This document shows, one piece after another, positions 8,724-17,123 of a stretch of DNA of 64,000 bases. The stretch is from Polystyrenella longa. GTDB taxonomy: Bacteria; Planctomycetota; Planctomycetia; Planctomycetales; Planctomycetaceae. A model generated the notes under the pieces. It did not search any database, was not told the origin of the DNA, and saw nothing but the letters and a program-made list of their open reading frames with translations. Both the position numbers and the translations under genes were made by a program. The stretch spans positions 3,123,001-3,187,000 of the forward strand of contig NZ_CP036281.1 in the NCBI RefSeq assembly GCF_007750395.1, in the 5' to 3' direction. Positions within the stretch are counted from its first letter, which is position 1, and each line of letters starts with the position of its first letter.

Positions 8724-9701
8724 ATGACAAGTTCATTAATGGACGAACCGCCTATCGACTGCCTGTGCGCGGGAATCATCGTCTCTGACCATGTGTGCGA
8801 ACCAATTCCCTACATGCCTAAACAGGGCGAATTAATTCTCACGCCGAGAACCCAATTGGCTGTTGGTGGATGCGCGTCGAATGTTGCTGTGGATATGGCG
8901 CGTTTAAATAGAAATGTGGCCATTCTGGGGAGAATCGGACACGATATCTTCGGCCAACATCTCAAACAGGAATTAAGCCGACAGAACGTCGTCTGCGATT
9001 ACCTGTCCGAGTCGACGACATCCCAGACAGCAACGACCCTCATTGTGAATGTCAAAGGGGAGGACCGTCGCTTTATTCACTCTGTGGGAGCGAATGGTGA
9101 ATTTGACGGTCGGGAAATCACACCGGAGCTTATCTCTCAGTCGAAAATCCTGTACCTCGGCGGCTATCTGTTGCCCCCCAGCCTGTCGCAGAAAAACGTG
9201 ATTGACATTTTCAAGGTGGCGCGAGCGGCGGGAGTCACGACGGTGCTTGATGTTGTAACACCGACGCAGAAAGATTACTGGCATGATATCAAAAAAGCCT
9301 TGCCGTATACTGACTACTTCATGCCGAACGACGACGAAGCGGAATTGCTGACTGGCCTCAGTGATCCCGTCGAGCAAGCCCGTAAACTGCGTAACGCGGG
9401 AGCGGGAACCGTTCTGATCACCTGTGGAGACAAGGGCACGGTAGTGATCAGCGATAAAGAAGAGTTCCGTACCAACTGCTTCCGAGTTCCCTTCGTCGAT
9501 GGAACGGGAAGTGGCGATGCATTCGTCGCCGGATTCATGCATGGCTTATTGGGTAAGAAAACATTGCTGGATTGTGTGATCCGTGGCAGCGCCCTGGGCG
9601 CGAGTGCCGTGCGTGCCGTTGGGGCGACGACGAGCGTCTTTACCGGGGAAGAGCTTGAAGACTACCTAGGCCAACAGACGCTCGAAGTTCTCCCTCTGTA
9701 G
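8724..9701 (+). CDS. PfkB-family carbohydrate kinase
   Basis: Ribokinase-type sugar kinase. The N-terminal PfkB signature is seen in GGCASNVAVDMARL with NVAILGRIGHDIFG, the nucleotide-side motif in PNDDEAELLTG, and the C-terminal signature DGTGSGDAFVAGF carries the catalytic Asp and the anion-hole glycines. Length (325 residues) fits the family. It could phosphorylate ribose, fructose, 2-keto-3-deoxygluconate or a nucleoside; the sequence does not decide. The gene is convergent with the DUF2071 gene, 15 bases away. It starts at the first ATG after a 260-base gap in which I see no features. Confidence 0.88.
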   Translation: MTSSLMDEPPIDCLCAGIIVSDHVCEPIPYMPKQGELILTPRTQLAVGGCASNVAVDMARLNRNVAILGRIGHDIFGQHLKQELSRQNVVCDYLSESTTSQTATTLIVNVKGEDRRFIHSVGANGEFDGREITPELISQSKILYLGGYLLPPSLSQKNVIDIFKVARAAGVTTVLDVVTPTQKDYWHDIKKALPYTDYFMPNDDEAELLTGLSDPVEQARKLRNAGAGTVLITCGDKGTVVISDKEEFRTNCFRVPFVDGTGSGDAFVAGFMHGLLGKKTLLDCVIRGSALGASAVRAVGATTSVFTGEELEDYLGQQTLEVLPL

Positions 9702-9716
9702 GATCGCTCGTCCCGT

Positions 9717-10487
9717 TTAGACCTCGCTCAGCTTGAACATCTCTACGGATACACCGGGGCTGAAGAGAGTATGATCGGGTGTTTCGGCCAGGGCGGGCAG
9801 AGCCAACGGTTTTTCGAGAGTCCCGGTATAGTGCGCCGCTTTGACTGTCTGAAAGCGATAAGGATGATGGTGTACCTGTCCCCGCAACAATCTTCCCGCC
9901 TTGGTTTGCGTGAATAGCAGATAACGTTCCACGAGAAAATGCTCAAATGATCCGGCAATTGCCGTTTGAAACTCTTTCTGGGTGGGATCGAGTTCAATTT
10001 GAATATCGTATCCACATTCGCCGAACTCCGAACCAGGCCACCAGCGTCGGCCGGTCCACTGAAACAGGTCGCTCTGCTCTTTTAAGGTAAGCCGTCCGCG
10101 ACAGTAGTTGAGGTTCCAGCAGTAACGCGCGACCAAGGTAGCAATGGTCGCGTTGGCATCAAGGCTGAAGAACCAGACTCCGGGTTCCCCTCGATAATGC
10201 ACGTAAGTCCGGACATTGGTTTCCAGGAAATTGGACATTCCCGGCACCGGCGGCAACCACGCGGGCCGCACACTTCGCATCTGAAAGGGAACAATACCGA
10301 GCCAGGCATTTCCCTGATACAAGTCCAACTCCAGAGGAGCTGGAACTGCAGCCCGAATAATTTCGACCGGGACGGTCCAGTGTAGAAAGAAGAGGTTTTT
10401 CCAAGCCTGAAAACCAACCGGCTTTTCATTCGGTCGCCGAGTCGGAGCAAGTCGGTCGAATTCAGGCATCGTATCTGAGTCCGTCAT
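9717..10487 (-). CDS. DUF2071 (YqjF-like) protein
   Basis: About 256 residues matching DUF2071: an N-terminal AWKNLFFLHWTVPVEIIRAAVP, the strand AWLGIVPFQM, NFLETNVRTYVHY and GVWFFSLDANATIATLVARYCWNLNY. These are the acetoacetate-decarboxylase-like fold blocks of the family, whose function is unknown. Predicted cytosolic. The start is uncertain: ATG at 10487 (MTDSDTMPEF) or 10469 (MPEF). An upstream frame to 10559 would overlap the neighbouring lipoprotein gene and looks unrelated. It is co-oriented with that lipoprotein gene, 50 bases downstream of it. Confidence 0.8.
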   Translation of the reverse strand: MTDSDTMPEFDRLAPTRRPNEKPVGFQAWKNLFFLHWTVPVEIIRAAVPAPLELDLYQGNAWLGIVPFQMRSVRPAWLPPVPGMSNFLETNVRTYVHYRGEPGVWFFSLDANATIATLVARYCWNLNYCRGRLTLKEQSDLFQWTGRRWWPGSEFGECGYDIQIELDPTQKEFQTAIAGSFEHFLVERYLLFTQTKAGRLLRGQVHHHPYRFQTVKAAHYTGTLEKPLALPALAETPDHTLFSPGVSVEMFKLSEV

Positions 10488-10537
10488 GAAGCAGAAGTTG
10501 CTCTTTGTCGAAATCGCCACATTCCCAATTGAGCAAG

Positions 10538-11071
10538 TTAATAGCCGGCGCGAATCCATGGCGAATTTGATGACTGTTGATAAACAGGGCCGGCAGGTTC
10601 AGGATGGCTGCTTACCCGTAAACCGGAAGAGACGCCGGGGCTGTGATACGAGACAGGTCCTCCGGGTACACCGACGGGGGTCGGGACCGAAAGATGAGGT
10701 CCAGGCATGTGTGAGGAAGGCATCTGTGAGGAAGGCATCTGTGAGGAAGGCATCTGTGACGAGTGCATTGGGCTGCTGTAACTGGGACCAGGATAGTAAG
10801 ACGGCCCGGGAGTGTTGCAGCAGTCCCCCCCCATCATCGGAGGCGCCATACCCATTGAAGGACCACAGCATGGATCAGCACAAGGATTCACACATCCTCC
10901 TGTGCAGCAAGTGTCAAACAACCCACCGGGACCACATAACTTAATACAAGGTTCCCATCCTCCTCCGTATGACATTCCGGTGCACGGATCACAAATGGGG
11001 CCACGGTAGCAACACCCGACGGCGGTGAAGGAGAACAAAGTCACGGCGGTAAGTAGAGCAAAACGACTCAT
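10538..11071 (-). CDS. Cysteine-rich, proline-rich lipoprotein with short repeats
   Basis: 177 residues. The signal peptide ends in a lipobox (FTAVGC, Cys 20), followed directly by a second Cys and a region with 13 or so more cysteines in CxxC-like pairs (residues 20-85). After that come Met/Pro/Ser-rich repeats (SSQMP-type units around 102-120) and a Gly/Pro/Ser tail. It is likely an outer-membrane or periplasmic structural lipoprotein, similar in style to the truncated protein at the left edge. Not a family I can name. The ATG is preceded by a purine-rich GGATTACCCCCC-type leader, a weak ribosome site, but the lipobox fixes the start. Confidence 0.75.
   Translation of the reverse strand: MSRFALLTAVTLFSFTAVGCCYRGPICDPCTGMSYGGGWEPCIKLCGPGGLFDTCCTGGCVNPCADPCCGPSMGMAPPMMGGDCCNTPGPSYYPGPSYSSPMHSSQMPSSQMPSSQMPSSHMPGPHLSVPTPVGVPGGPVSYHSPGVSSGLRVSSHPEPAGPVYQQSSNSPWIRAGY
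10711..10770. repeat. 15-bp in-frame tandem repeat (three perfect copies plus one degenerate)
   Basis: The unit GTGAGGAAGGCATCT occurs at 10711-10725, 10726-10740 and 10741-10755, with a degenerate fourth copy to 10770. It encodes the pentapeptide repeat of the lipoprotein on the minus strand. Being a multiple of three, copy-number change keeps the frame. Confidence 0.95.
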
Positions 11072-11416
11072 GGGGGGTAATCCTGCTTTTAAATTCAGCG
11101 GGTTCGATTTAAACAGCTTCCAACAAGTGGATGTTTTAATGATCGACCAGCTGTAATGTTAAACTTTACCGATTACGCAGTCTTTAACGCCGAATTCCTA
11201 AAATTACTTAGCGCGTGAAGCAGGCTTTGCAAATTATTACTGGGCAGGCAATTACGTCGAATAATGCCCTCCCGAACGGAACGCGTTTACACTATTCATC
11301 AGAGATTTTAAGAAACAGCTATGGCAATTCCGCAGAAAAATCCGAAAATAAGAACAACGGGGGCGAACCAACTGTCGAACCGGACACTCCTGTTGATAGA
11401 GGAAGGTGTATCTTCA

Positions 11417-11438
11417 GCATCTGAGCAAACTCAGATGC
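11417..11438. other. Perfect hairpin inside larger inverted repeat
   Basis: Arms GCATCTGAG (11417-11425) and CTCAGATGC (11430-11438) enclose a 4-base CAAA loop. Outer AGGTG (11404-11408) can pair with CACCT (11446-11450). No U tract follows directly, so it is not a typical terminator; it could be an operator or part of an untranslated RNA. Confidence 0.5.
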
Positions 11439-11591
11439 GTAGGAGCACCTGATTTTAAAAGACTTAATTTATTTTGCACGATAAGAAAGTGACAACGTGC
11501 AACCGAGGACTGAGTTTCTTTAACTGTGAGATTATATCCAGGGCTCAGTCTCAATCTTCTGGAACTGCGGAATGACGCAGGAGGTAGAACG

Positions 11592-11879
11592 ATGCGATTT
11601 AATAACCAAAACATCCAAGTGGTCAATCAAGTCCAAGCCGCTCTCGTAGCAGGTATTGCGAATGTTGCCAACGAGATGGTCGTACGTTTTGCCCGCGTTA
11701 GCTATCTACATTCCGCCAAGCGCAATTCGTCCCATGATAAGCCGGGCTCCCTAATGTCCTGGCTGGAATGGATGACAGGAGAACCAAGCTTATTGCTTGC
11801 CTGTTGTTGTTCCCCATCAGGGACGACGCCGTCGACACGGACCAGAACGATGGAAAGAGGCATATCGAACCTCAGTTAA
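11592..11879 (+). CDS. Possible small hypothetical protein
   Basis: 95 codons beginning at an ATG placed seven bases after a perfect AGGAGG. The first 40 residues (NIQVVNQVQAALVAGIANVANEMVVRFARV) form a plausible amphipathic helical segment. The C-terminal half, rich in Ser/Thr/Arg/Cys, looks less protein-like. No family recognised. It is accepted on the strength of the ribosome site alone and may be a chance frame. Confidence 0.4.
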   Translation: MRFNNQNIQVVNQVQAALVAGIANVANEMVVRFARVSYLHSAKRNSSHDKPGSLMSWLEWMTGEPSLLLACCCSPSGTTPSTRTRTMERGISNLS

Positions 11880-12223
11880 GGTTCGGTTCCTTTCCCGACT
11901 TGCAAATAGCAGGTTGAAATTCGTTCTTCCCGAGTCGTCCAAAAGGTACTTACCGTTCTCCTTTTGTGCACTCTTGGGCTATCCCGTGTTCAGTCGGTCG
12001 CCGGCTGTTTTTCAGAACGCTTACGGACTCCGTTACACCAGTCTATCTGGTCCCTTTCGTAGACGCATTGCATCTGAAGACAGCACCTCCGAACGGAATC
12101 GATGGTATTTCTTTGCACTTGCATACACACATAATCCCGTGCTTCCACTCCCTTAACTCTGCCTGATGAAAGCAGGCTCCATAGAAGCACACGAAAGGAT
12201 AAAGCTCCAGAAGGAACTATATA

Positions 12224-12784
12224 ATGATTGCTGAAACTGAAAACGAATTGCTGAAACTGGTGCTGGCTACTCAACGCGGAGATCAGGATGCCGCTAACGA
12301 ACTGGTGAGACAGTTCGAACCGATGGTCTTCTCTGTTGCTCTGAAACGATTGCGAAATCGTTCGGAAGCAAGTGAGGTGGCTCAGGAAGTCTTCATCCAA
12401 GTGTTCCGTAAACTGGATCAGCTGCGTGAGCCCGAGCGGTTTGCGGGTTGGATCAAGAAAATCGCCGTCCGGATGTCGATCAACCGGGCTGTGCGGAAAC
12501 CTCCTGAGACATTGCAGAGTAACGAGACTTTTCAGGCCCTGAAAATTGAGCCCACGAATCCGCTGGAAGAAATTCTGAAAGACGAGCGGGCCGATCAGGT
12601 ACGGGGAAGTCTGAATCGACTGCGAGATCTCGACCGGAAAACGTTGATTGCTTTCTACTTCGAAGGCCAGTCCTTGAAAGAGATGAGTGATCAGTTCGAG
12701 AGCCCGATTGGTACGATCAAACGTCGACTGCACACGGCTCGAAACCGACTGAAAGAAGAGTTGCTTAACGGCAGCGCTATCTAA
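12224..12784 (+). CDS. ECF-type RNA polymerase sigma factor
   Basis: 186 residues with only sigma region 2 (about 12-80, including ELVRQFEPMVFSVALKRLRNRSEASEVAQEVFIQVFRKLDQLREPERFAGWIKKIA, here split by description) and region 4 (about 125-180, ending in PIGTIKRRLHTARNRLKEEL with the HTH). The two-domain size is that of extracytoplasmic-function sigma factors. No anti-sigma factor gene is adjacent, so control may be by another route, as is frequent in planctomycetes. AAGGAACTATATA precedes the ATG. A strong terminator follows. Confidence 0.92.
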   Translation: MIAETENELLKLVLATQRGDQDAANELVRQFEPMVFSVALKRLRNRSEASEVAQEVFIQVFRKLDQLREPERFAGWIKKIAVRMSINRAVRKPPETLQSNETFQALKIEPTNPLEEILKDERADQVRGSLNRLRDLDRKTLIAFYFEGQSLKEMSDQFESPIGTIKRRLHTARNRLKEELLNGSAI

Positions 12785-12789
12785 AAATA

Positions 12790-12830
12790 AAACACGATCC
12801 TTCCGGCTTGATGCGGGAAGGGTCGTGTTT
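12790..12830 (+). terminator. Terminator after sigma factor gene
   Basis: AAACACGA (12790-12797) pairs with TCGTGTTT (12823-12830), with an inner CCTTCC/GGAAGG stem. The symmetric ends allow it to serve the convergent HpcH gene as well. Confidence 0.75.
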
Positions 12831-12881
12831 GTATGCGCCTCTATTTGAAAACGGTACGCTACCAGCAACGGATTGGGATTC

Positions 12882-13652
12882 TTAGAAATAACTCTTGTAC
12901 TGATCTTTGACCGTCTGAATCCCCAAATTGATCAGCTTGGTATCACTCGCAGGAGATATCAAGCGGCAGCCTTTTTTAACGAGTAGTTCGGCATGTTCAG
13001 GAGAGACGGTGACTGCCCCCCAATGTTTGCCATGTTTTTTACAGGCGGCTGCCACTCGATCCAGAGCGTCGATGCATTTTTCGTGAAAGAGATCACCCGT
13101 CACTCCCAGGTTCTGACTTAGGTCGGCGGGTCCGACGAAAAGCAAATCGACACCTTCAATCGCAGCAATTTCGTCGACTTCTTCGACAGACTGAGCCGTT
13201 TCGATCTGGATCGCGAGGAAATTCTCCCGGTTGGCTTTCTCGCAGAATTCCGCCATGGGAATGGTGGCGAACTGCCCATCCCATCCACTGGTGTTGAGTC
13301 CTCTGTAGCCTCGGGGATAAAACTTAGTCCACTTGACGAACTCTTCTGCCTGCTCGGCGGTGTGGATTTGCGCTGCCATCACTCCTCCTCCCCCAGCTTC
13401 CAGACACTTTGTTACCAGCGCATAATCAGTGGGAGCAATGCGAACGAAGCAGTCGAGCCCCTGGCTGCGTGCGGCGAGAGTCATCACCTCAAGATTTTCC
13501 ATCGACATGCCGGCATGTTCGTGGTCTAGCCAGACCGCATGAAATCCCTTGTTAATCCCCACCATTTGAATCAGGTTGTGATGAGGAACCCGACCGACTC
13601 CAAGGGCGACCACCATTTCGTCGTTTAAGAGACGCGCTTTAATATTATGCAT
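12882..13652 (-). CDS. HpcH/HpaI aldolase family protein
   Basis: 256-residue TIM-barrel class II aldolase of the HpcH/HpaI type, which splits 4-hydroxy-2-oxo acids to pyruvate and an aldehyde using a divalent metal. Recognised by AVWLDHEHAGMS (metal/base region, about 41-52), ECGGGG-like AGGGGVMAAQ, the QIETAQSVEEVDEIAAIEGVDLLFVGPADLS run around 148-176 and GVTGDL. Substrate not determinable. It has no obvious operon partner; the ends are the terminator and a lipoprotein gene. Start ATG follows a clear family N-terminus (ARLLNDEMVVALG). Confidence 0.88.
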   Translation of the reverse strand: MHNIKARLLNDEMVVALGVGRVPHHNLIQMVGINKGFHAVWLDHEHAGMSMENLEVMTLAARSQGLDCFVRIAPTDYALVTKCLEAGGGGVMAAQIHTAEQAEEFVKWTKFYPRGYRGLNTSGWDGQFATIPMAEFCEKANRENFLAIQIETAQSVEEVDEIAAIEGVDLLFVGPADLSQNLGVTGDLFHEKCIDALDRVAAACKKHGKHWGAVTVSPEHAELLVKKGCRLISPASDTKLINLGIQTVKDQYKSYF

Positions 13653-13786
13653 CAGACTGCTTTTTCTGAATGTTGAAATGGAATACGGAAAGTTTGAAAA
13701 CTAAACGTATTGGACAGCATGGAATGTCCAGAAGTCAACGATCAGAAGAAAACGAAACGAACGTAGTAAAGGCTAGATGGTGTGGA

Positions 13787-14353
13787 TCAGAGCTGAATTC
13801 GTGCATAAAAGTTGCCGCTGGCATTCTGCGGGTCGCGACTGTAAGTATCGGCAATATTGCCACCGATGATTTCTCCCATCACACCATTATCGGTCACCTC
13901 GGTGATTTTGATTTTCACCTTGGTTCCCCCTTCGCCATCAATGTGATGGAATACTCTGCCTCCCTGTTCCGCAGCGGCATACAGGTTCGCGTTGATTTCT
14001 GTATCTATGAGGGCTCCAAATGATCTTCCAGAGACATGGGCATAGATCAGAAAGGAAGGAAAGGTCTCCTCTTCTGGAGTCTCATAAGACTTGATGCGCA
14101 ATACGTTTGGACGGTTGCCTGAATTGAAGGTGTCCAGTTTGGCGTAGCAGCCCTTTGTTTTGAAGTTGGGATTAATTTTCAATTCAAAGAACGGTGATTC
14201 TGGAATGGAAAACGTGGGTTTGGCTGCATTCTGAGAAATTGGCGTGGTTTCCGAACTGCCGAACCAGCCGAGGATCTGCTCCTTACTGCAACCGGTGAGC
14301 ATTCCCAGGCAAAGGGTGCCGGTCAACAGAATAGCCATGAATCGAGACTGCAT
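13787..14353 (-). CDS. Hypothetical lipoprotein
   Basis: 188 residues with signal peptide and lipobox MLTGC (Cys near residue 22), then about 165 residues of beta-rich sequence with no family I recognise. The ATG at 14353 has AAAGGAA seven bases upstream and begins the signal peptide; a start at 14401 would precede it with 16 unrelated residues. Predicted membrane-anchored, periplasmic. Confidence 0.7.
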   Translation of the reverse strand: MQSRFMAILLTGTLCLGMLTGCSKEQILGWFGSSETTPISQNAAKPTFSIPESPFFELKINPNFKTKGCYAKLDTFNSGNRPNVLRIKSYETPEEETFPSFLIYAHVSGRSFGALIDTEINANLYAAAEQGGRVFHHIDGEGGTKVKIKITEVTDNGVMGEIIGGNIADTYSRDPQNASGNFYARIQL

Positions 14354-15120
14354 TTCGATTCCTTTAAGTAGATTGTCGCTGAAGTGAGAAGTGAAAGGCA
14401 CAGTGCTTCAAATGAGAGGCTCTAAATGAAGAAGCGTCCTCATCTTATAGTTCAATCGATGTGCCACTTCAATGCAAGGATTTCTCCCCTTCCAGGCACT
14501 GACTTTGCGGTGGGAAACGAGAGACTTTATCAATCCGAAGAATGTTTAAACGGGCTATTCGATATCGAAGGGCATACTCTCATGCCTATCTGAAGACTGC
14601 CACGGAAACTTAACTATTGATATGAAAAACCTCACCTTCAGACCGGGTATTACGGGTTCGGAGACTCATGCGGGCAATTTTCCCGAAAATAAATTCATCA
14701 CATTTGTTCAGTGCTCCGGGCTGTTCTGTGGTAGGAAGTCCACGTATTGAAAATTTATCTACAGACGTTTCCGTCAATAAAACTCATTGAATTTATGCAG
14801 GTTTTTGCCACTTTCTATCTGACGGCATAAAACTGATGAACAGCCTCCAAGATCAGACGGTGAATTTACGCAACTCTTGCAAAGGATTCGCACCGATCGG
14901 CCTCCCTTAAATTCTTGCCAAGTTTTCAAAATCGCGTCCTATGCTTTCTCGTTCGGGCGACATTTCAGTTGGCTCAATCCAGCCAAACTCAAAATGCGAC
15001 ATGGACAACCATCACATCTGGAAACCTGTCGGTTCAAAAACCGGAAGCATACATTACCAACATCGTGGCCAGTCATTCAGGGGTGACTGACCCACTCACA
15101 ACTCGGGGGAGGACTATGAA
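14354..15120. other. Gene-poor region upstream of the TadG-like gene
   Basis: 767 bases. Two overlapping ~69-codon open frames (14877-15124) have no ribosome site. No tRNA, terminator or repeat of note was seen. The last 20 bases hold the GGGGGAGG ribosome site of the next gene. Confidence 0.5.
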
Positions 15121-17022
15121 ATGAAGACCACAACGATCAGGACCGACTTGCCTAGGGAGGAAAAAAGGAAGGGGGCGTTTATGATCCTTACCTTTTTTGG
15201 AATAATGGCAACCGCAGGCTTTCTAGCCATGAGCATAGACCTTGGTGTTGTGGCAGTATTTAAAGTCCGAATGCAGAATGTGGCCGACGCAGCTGCCCTG
15301 GCTGCTGCCCAGGAGATCTCAATTGCTCTTGATGAAATCTCCGATCAGATTTCCTCAGGTAATGTGCAGGGGGAAGTTCAGGATGCAAACTCCTATGCCC
15401 AAGATCAAGCTCGTGTGATGGCAGAACATGTGGCTGAACTGAACGGGATGTTTATCGACCCTCAGATCGACGTCCTCTTTGGGCAGCGCACTTTAGACGA
15501 GAATTCAGGTGAGGCTACGATCACGTGGGGTGTTTCTCCCTTTAATGCGGTTAAAGTCATCGTACGTAAAGACAATCCCAGCCAGACTGCGCCAGATGCC
15601 AAAGTCGATCTGTTCTTCGCAAAGATGTTCGACAACGATCAAGTCGCATTGCGAGCTGAAGCAGTCGCCTATATCGATTCTCGCGACTTAGTTGTGGTAA
15701 TGGACTTTTCAGGATCGATGGTTTACGACAGCCTCTGGCGATCAGACAGTATCGACAAACTTGGGCAACAGGCAATCGATGATGGCCTTTACAACATCTG
15801 GACCGACCTCGACTCTCCTACCTATGGGAATATGCAATTCGACAACGACTGGATCACAATTCCCTCGGATAGTAGTAGCAGCCCGAAAGTCTCTTTGACT
15901 TGGAAGAAAAGCACGGTTGATATCACCACCACCAAGCAATTGGATTACGCCAGGCTCTATTTCAGCGACAACAAATATCAGAACTTCTCTTCGCTTTCGG
16001 GACAATCGAAGACTTTATCTGGCACAGGGTCTAACTCTGGAAAGTTAATCAAATATGCAAAGGTGCGTTATAAGGAAAATGGTCGCGAATATTATGCAGA
16101 CTTTGATTTGTTTGATTATGACACTTTGAAGCGAGGGCTCGATCTTAACGGAGTGAACTATCCGTATCCTTCTGGTTCCTGGAACAGCTTTATCAGTTAT
16201 TGCTTGAATGATTCAGAAGTCAACCGGGCTGGATATCGATATCAATTCGGTATGATGAACCTGGTTCACTATTGGCTGGATGCGCAAATGCCGTATTCGA
16301 GCACTCCTGAATTATGGAAAACACGGCATTACCCGTTTAATGCTGTTAAATCAGGAGGATCACTGTTATGTGAATTCCTGGACGGGTTGGACTTCGGAGA
16401 CCATCTGGGGTTGGTGACTTATGACACATACCACCGAGTTGAATCGCAACTCGTTCCAGATGGCTGGGTATCTGAATCGGTGGATATCGGAGCAACACCG
16501 ATCACCGATGATTATTCAGCAATCGATACGATCCAGAAGCATAAGCAGGCGGCCCATTACTACAACACCACCAACGTAGGTGGTGGACTGCACGAAGCGA
16601 TCAAATTGCTGGATGAGCATAGTCGTTACGGATCGCAAAAAACGATTCTGCTGATGACGGACGGAAATGCGAATACGAGTGATAACAACTGGTCCGTACC
16701 TTCCGATTTTAGCTGGAATGCAATGACGGATTATAACGGAGACGGCGTTGCCGATTACACAACGTCCGATTCGCACAAGTTATACACATTCGTCCGTGTC
16801 AAACAGGCTATTGACAAAGGATATACCATTCACACAATGAGTGTGGGAGCGAACGCGGACCGCGATTTCATGAAAGCGATTGCCTTTGCTGGAGATGGTA
16901 TCTGGGTCGATGTTCCCGGCGGAACAACAGTGGCCGCGATGGAAGAACAGATGCTACAGGCATTCGCTCGAATTGCTGCCAATGTTCCTCCACCTAAACT
17001 GACTCACTCAGAAAGTCCTTGA
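15121..17022 (+). CDS. TadG-like protein with von Willebrand A domain
   Basis: 633 residues. The N-terminus (about 16-65) matches the Tad/TadG leader: a hydrophobic helix AFMILTFFGIMATAGFLAMSIDLG followed by QNVADAAALAAAQE. A vWA domain follows, with the MIDAS motif DFSGS (VVVMDFSGSM near 195) and the later TILLMTDGNAN strand. A long insert separates the MIDAS Asp from the rest of the fold. TadE/G proteins are pseudopilin-like parts of Flp/Tad pili; this one could be a pilus tip or envelope adhesin. No other tad gene is in the window. The ATG at 15121 lies eight bases after GGGGGAGG. Confidence 0.85.
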   Translation: MKTTTIRTDLPREEKRKGAFMILTFFGIMATAGFLAMSIDLGVVAVFKVRMQNVADAAALAAAQEISIALDEISDQISSGNVQGEVQDANSYAQDQARVMAEHVAELNGMFIDPQIDVLFGQRTLDENSGEATITWGVSPFNAVKVIVRKDNPSQTAPDAKVDLFFAKMFDNDQVALRAEAVAYIDSRDLVVVMDFSGSMVYDSLWRSDSIDKLGQQAIDDGLYNIWTDLDSPTYGNMQFDNDWITIPSDSSSSPKVSLTWKKSTVDITTTKQLDYARLYFSDNKYQNFSSLSGQSKTLSGTGSNSGKLIKYAKVRYKENGREYYADFDLFDYDTLKRGLDLNGVNYPYPSGSWNSFISYCLNDSEVNRAGYRYQFGMMNLVHYWLDAQMPYSSTPELWKTRHYPFNAVKSGGSLLCEFLDGLDFGDHLGLVTYDTYHRVESQLVPDGWVSESVDIGATPITDDYSAIDTIQKHKQAAHYYNTTNVGGGLHEAIKLLDEHSRYGSQKTILLMTDGNANTSDNNWSVPSDFSWNAMTDYNGDGVADYTTSDSHKLYTFVRVKQAIDKGYTIHTMSVGANADRDFMKAIAFAGDGIWVDVPGGTTVAAMEEQMLQAFARIAANVPPPKLTHSESP

Positions 17023-17071
17023 GAGTCAGTAAGGAGAACACTACCGGTTCCCCTTAATATGAATGCCAAGC

Positions 17072-17110
17072 AACCCGTTGTGGAAATCAATATCCGCAGC
17101 GGGTTTTCTT
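17072..17110 (+). terminator. Terminator between convergent TadG-like and DUF1501 genes
   Basis: AACCCG (17072-17077) pairs with CGGGTT (17100-17105), with additional inner pairing, followed by TTTCTT. Confidence 0.7.
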
Positions 17111-17123
17111 ATTGATCTCGTCA

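Larger units (their letters stand above)
11072..12223. other. Long gene-poor region
   Basis: 1,152 bases between the Cys-rich lipoprotein gene and the sigma factor gene. Only a possible 95-codon gene (11592-11879) and one perfect hairpin (11417-11438) stand out. The open frames at 11215-11424 and 11797-12156 lack ribosome sites and protein-like composition. I see no tRNA or other known RNA. Confidence 0.5.

Noticed and set aside
10711-10770. CRISPR-like repeat
   Set aside because: The units are contiguous with no spacers, translate as a pentapeptide repeat, and no cas gene is present.
11797-12156. A gene upstream of the sigma factor
   Set aside because: Arg/Ser/Leu-rich frame without ribosome site or family features; overlapping frames on both strands are equally long.
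15121-17022. Part of a complete Tad pilus locus
   Set aside because: No tadA, tadB, tadC, rcpA or flp gene is near; it is a single TadG/vWA gene.
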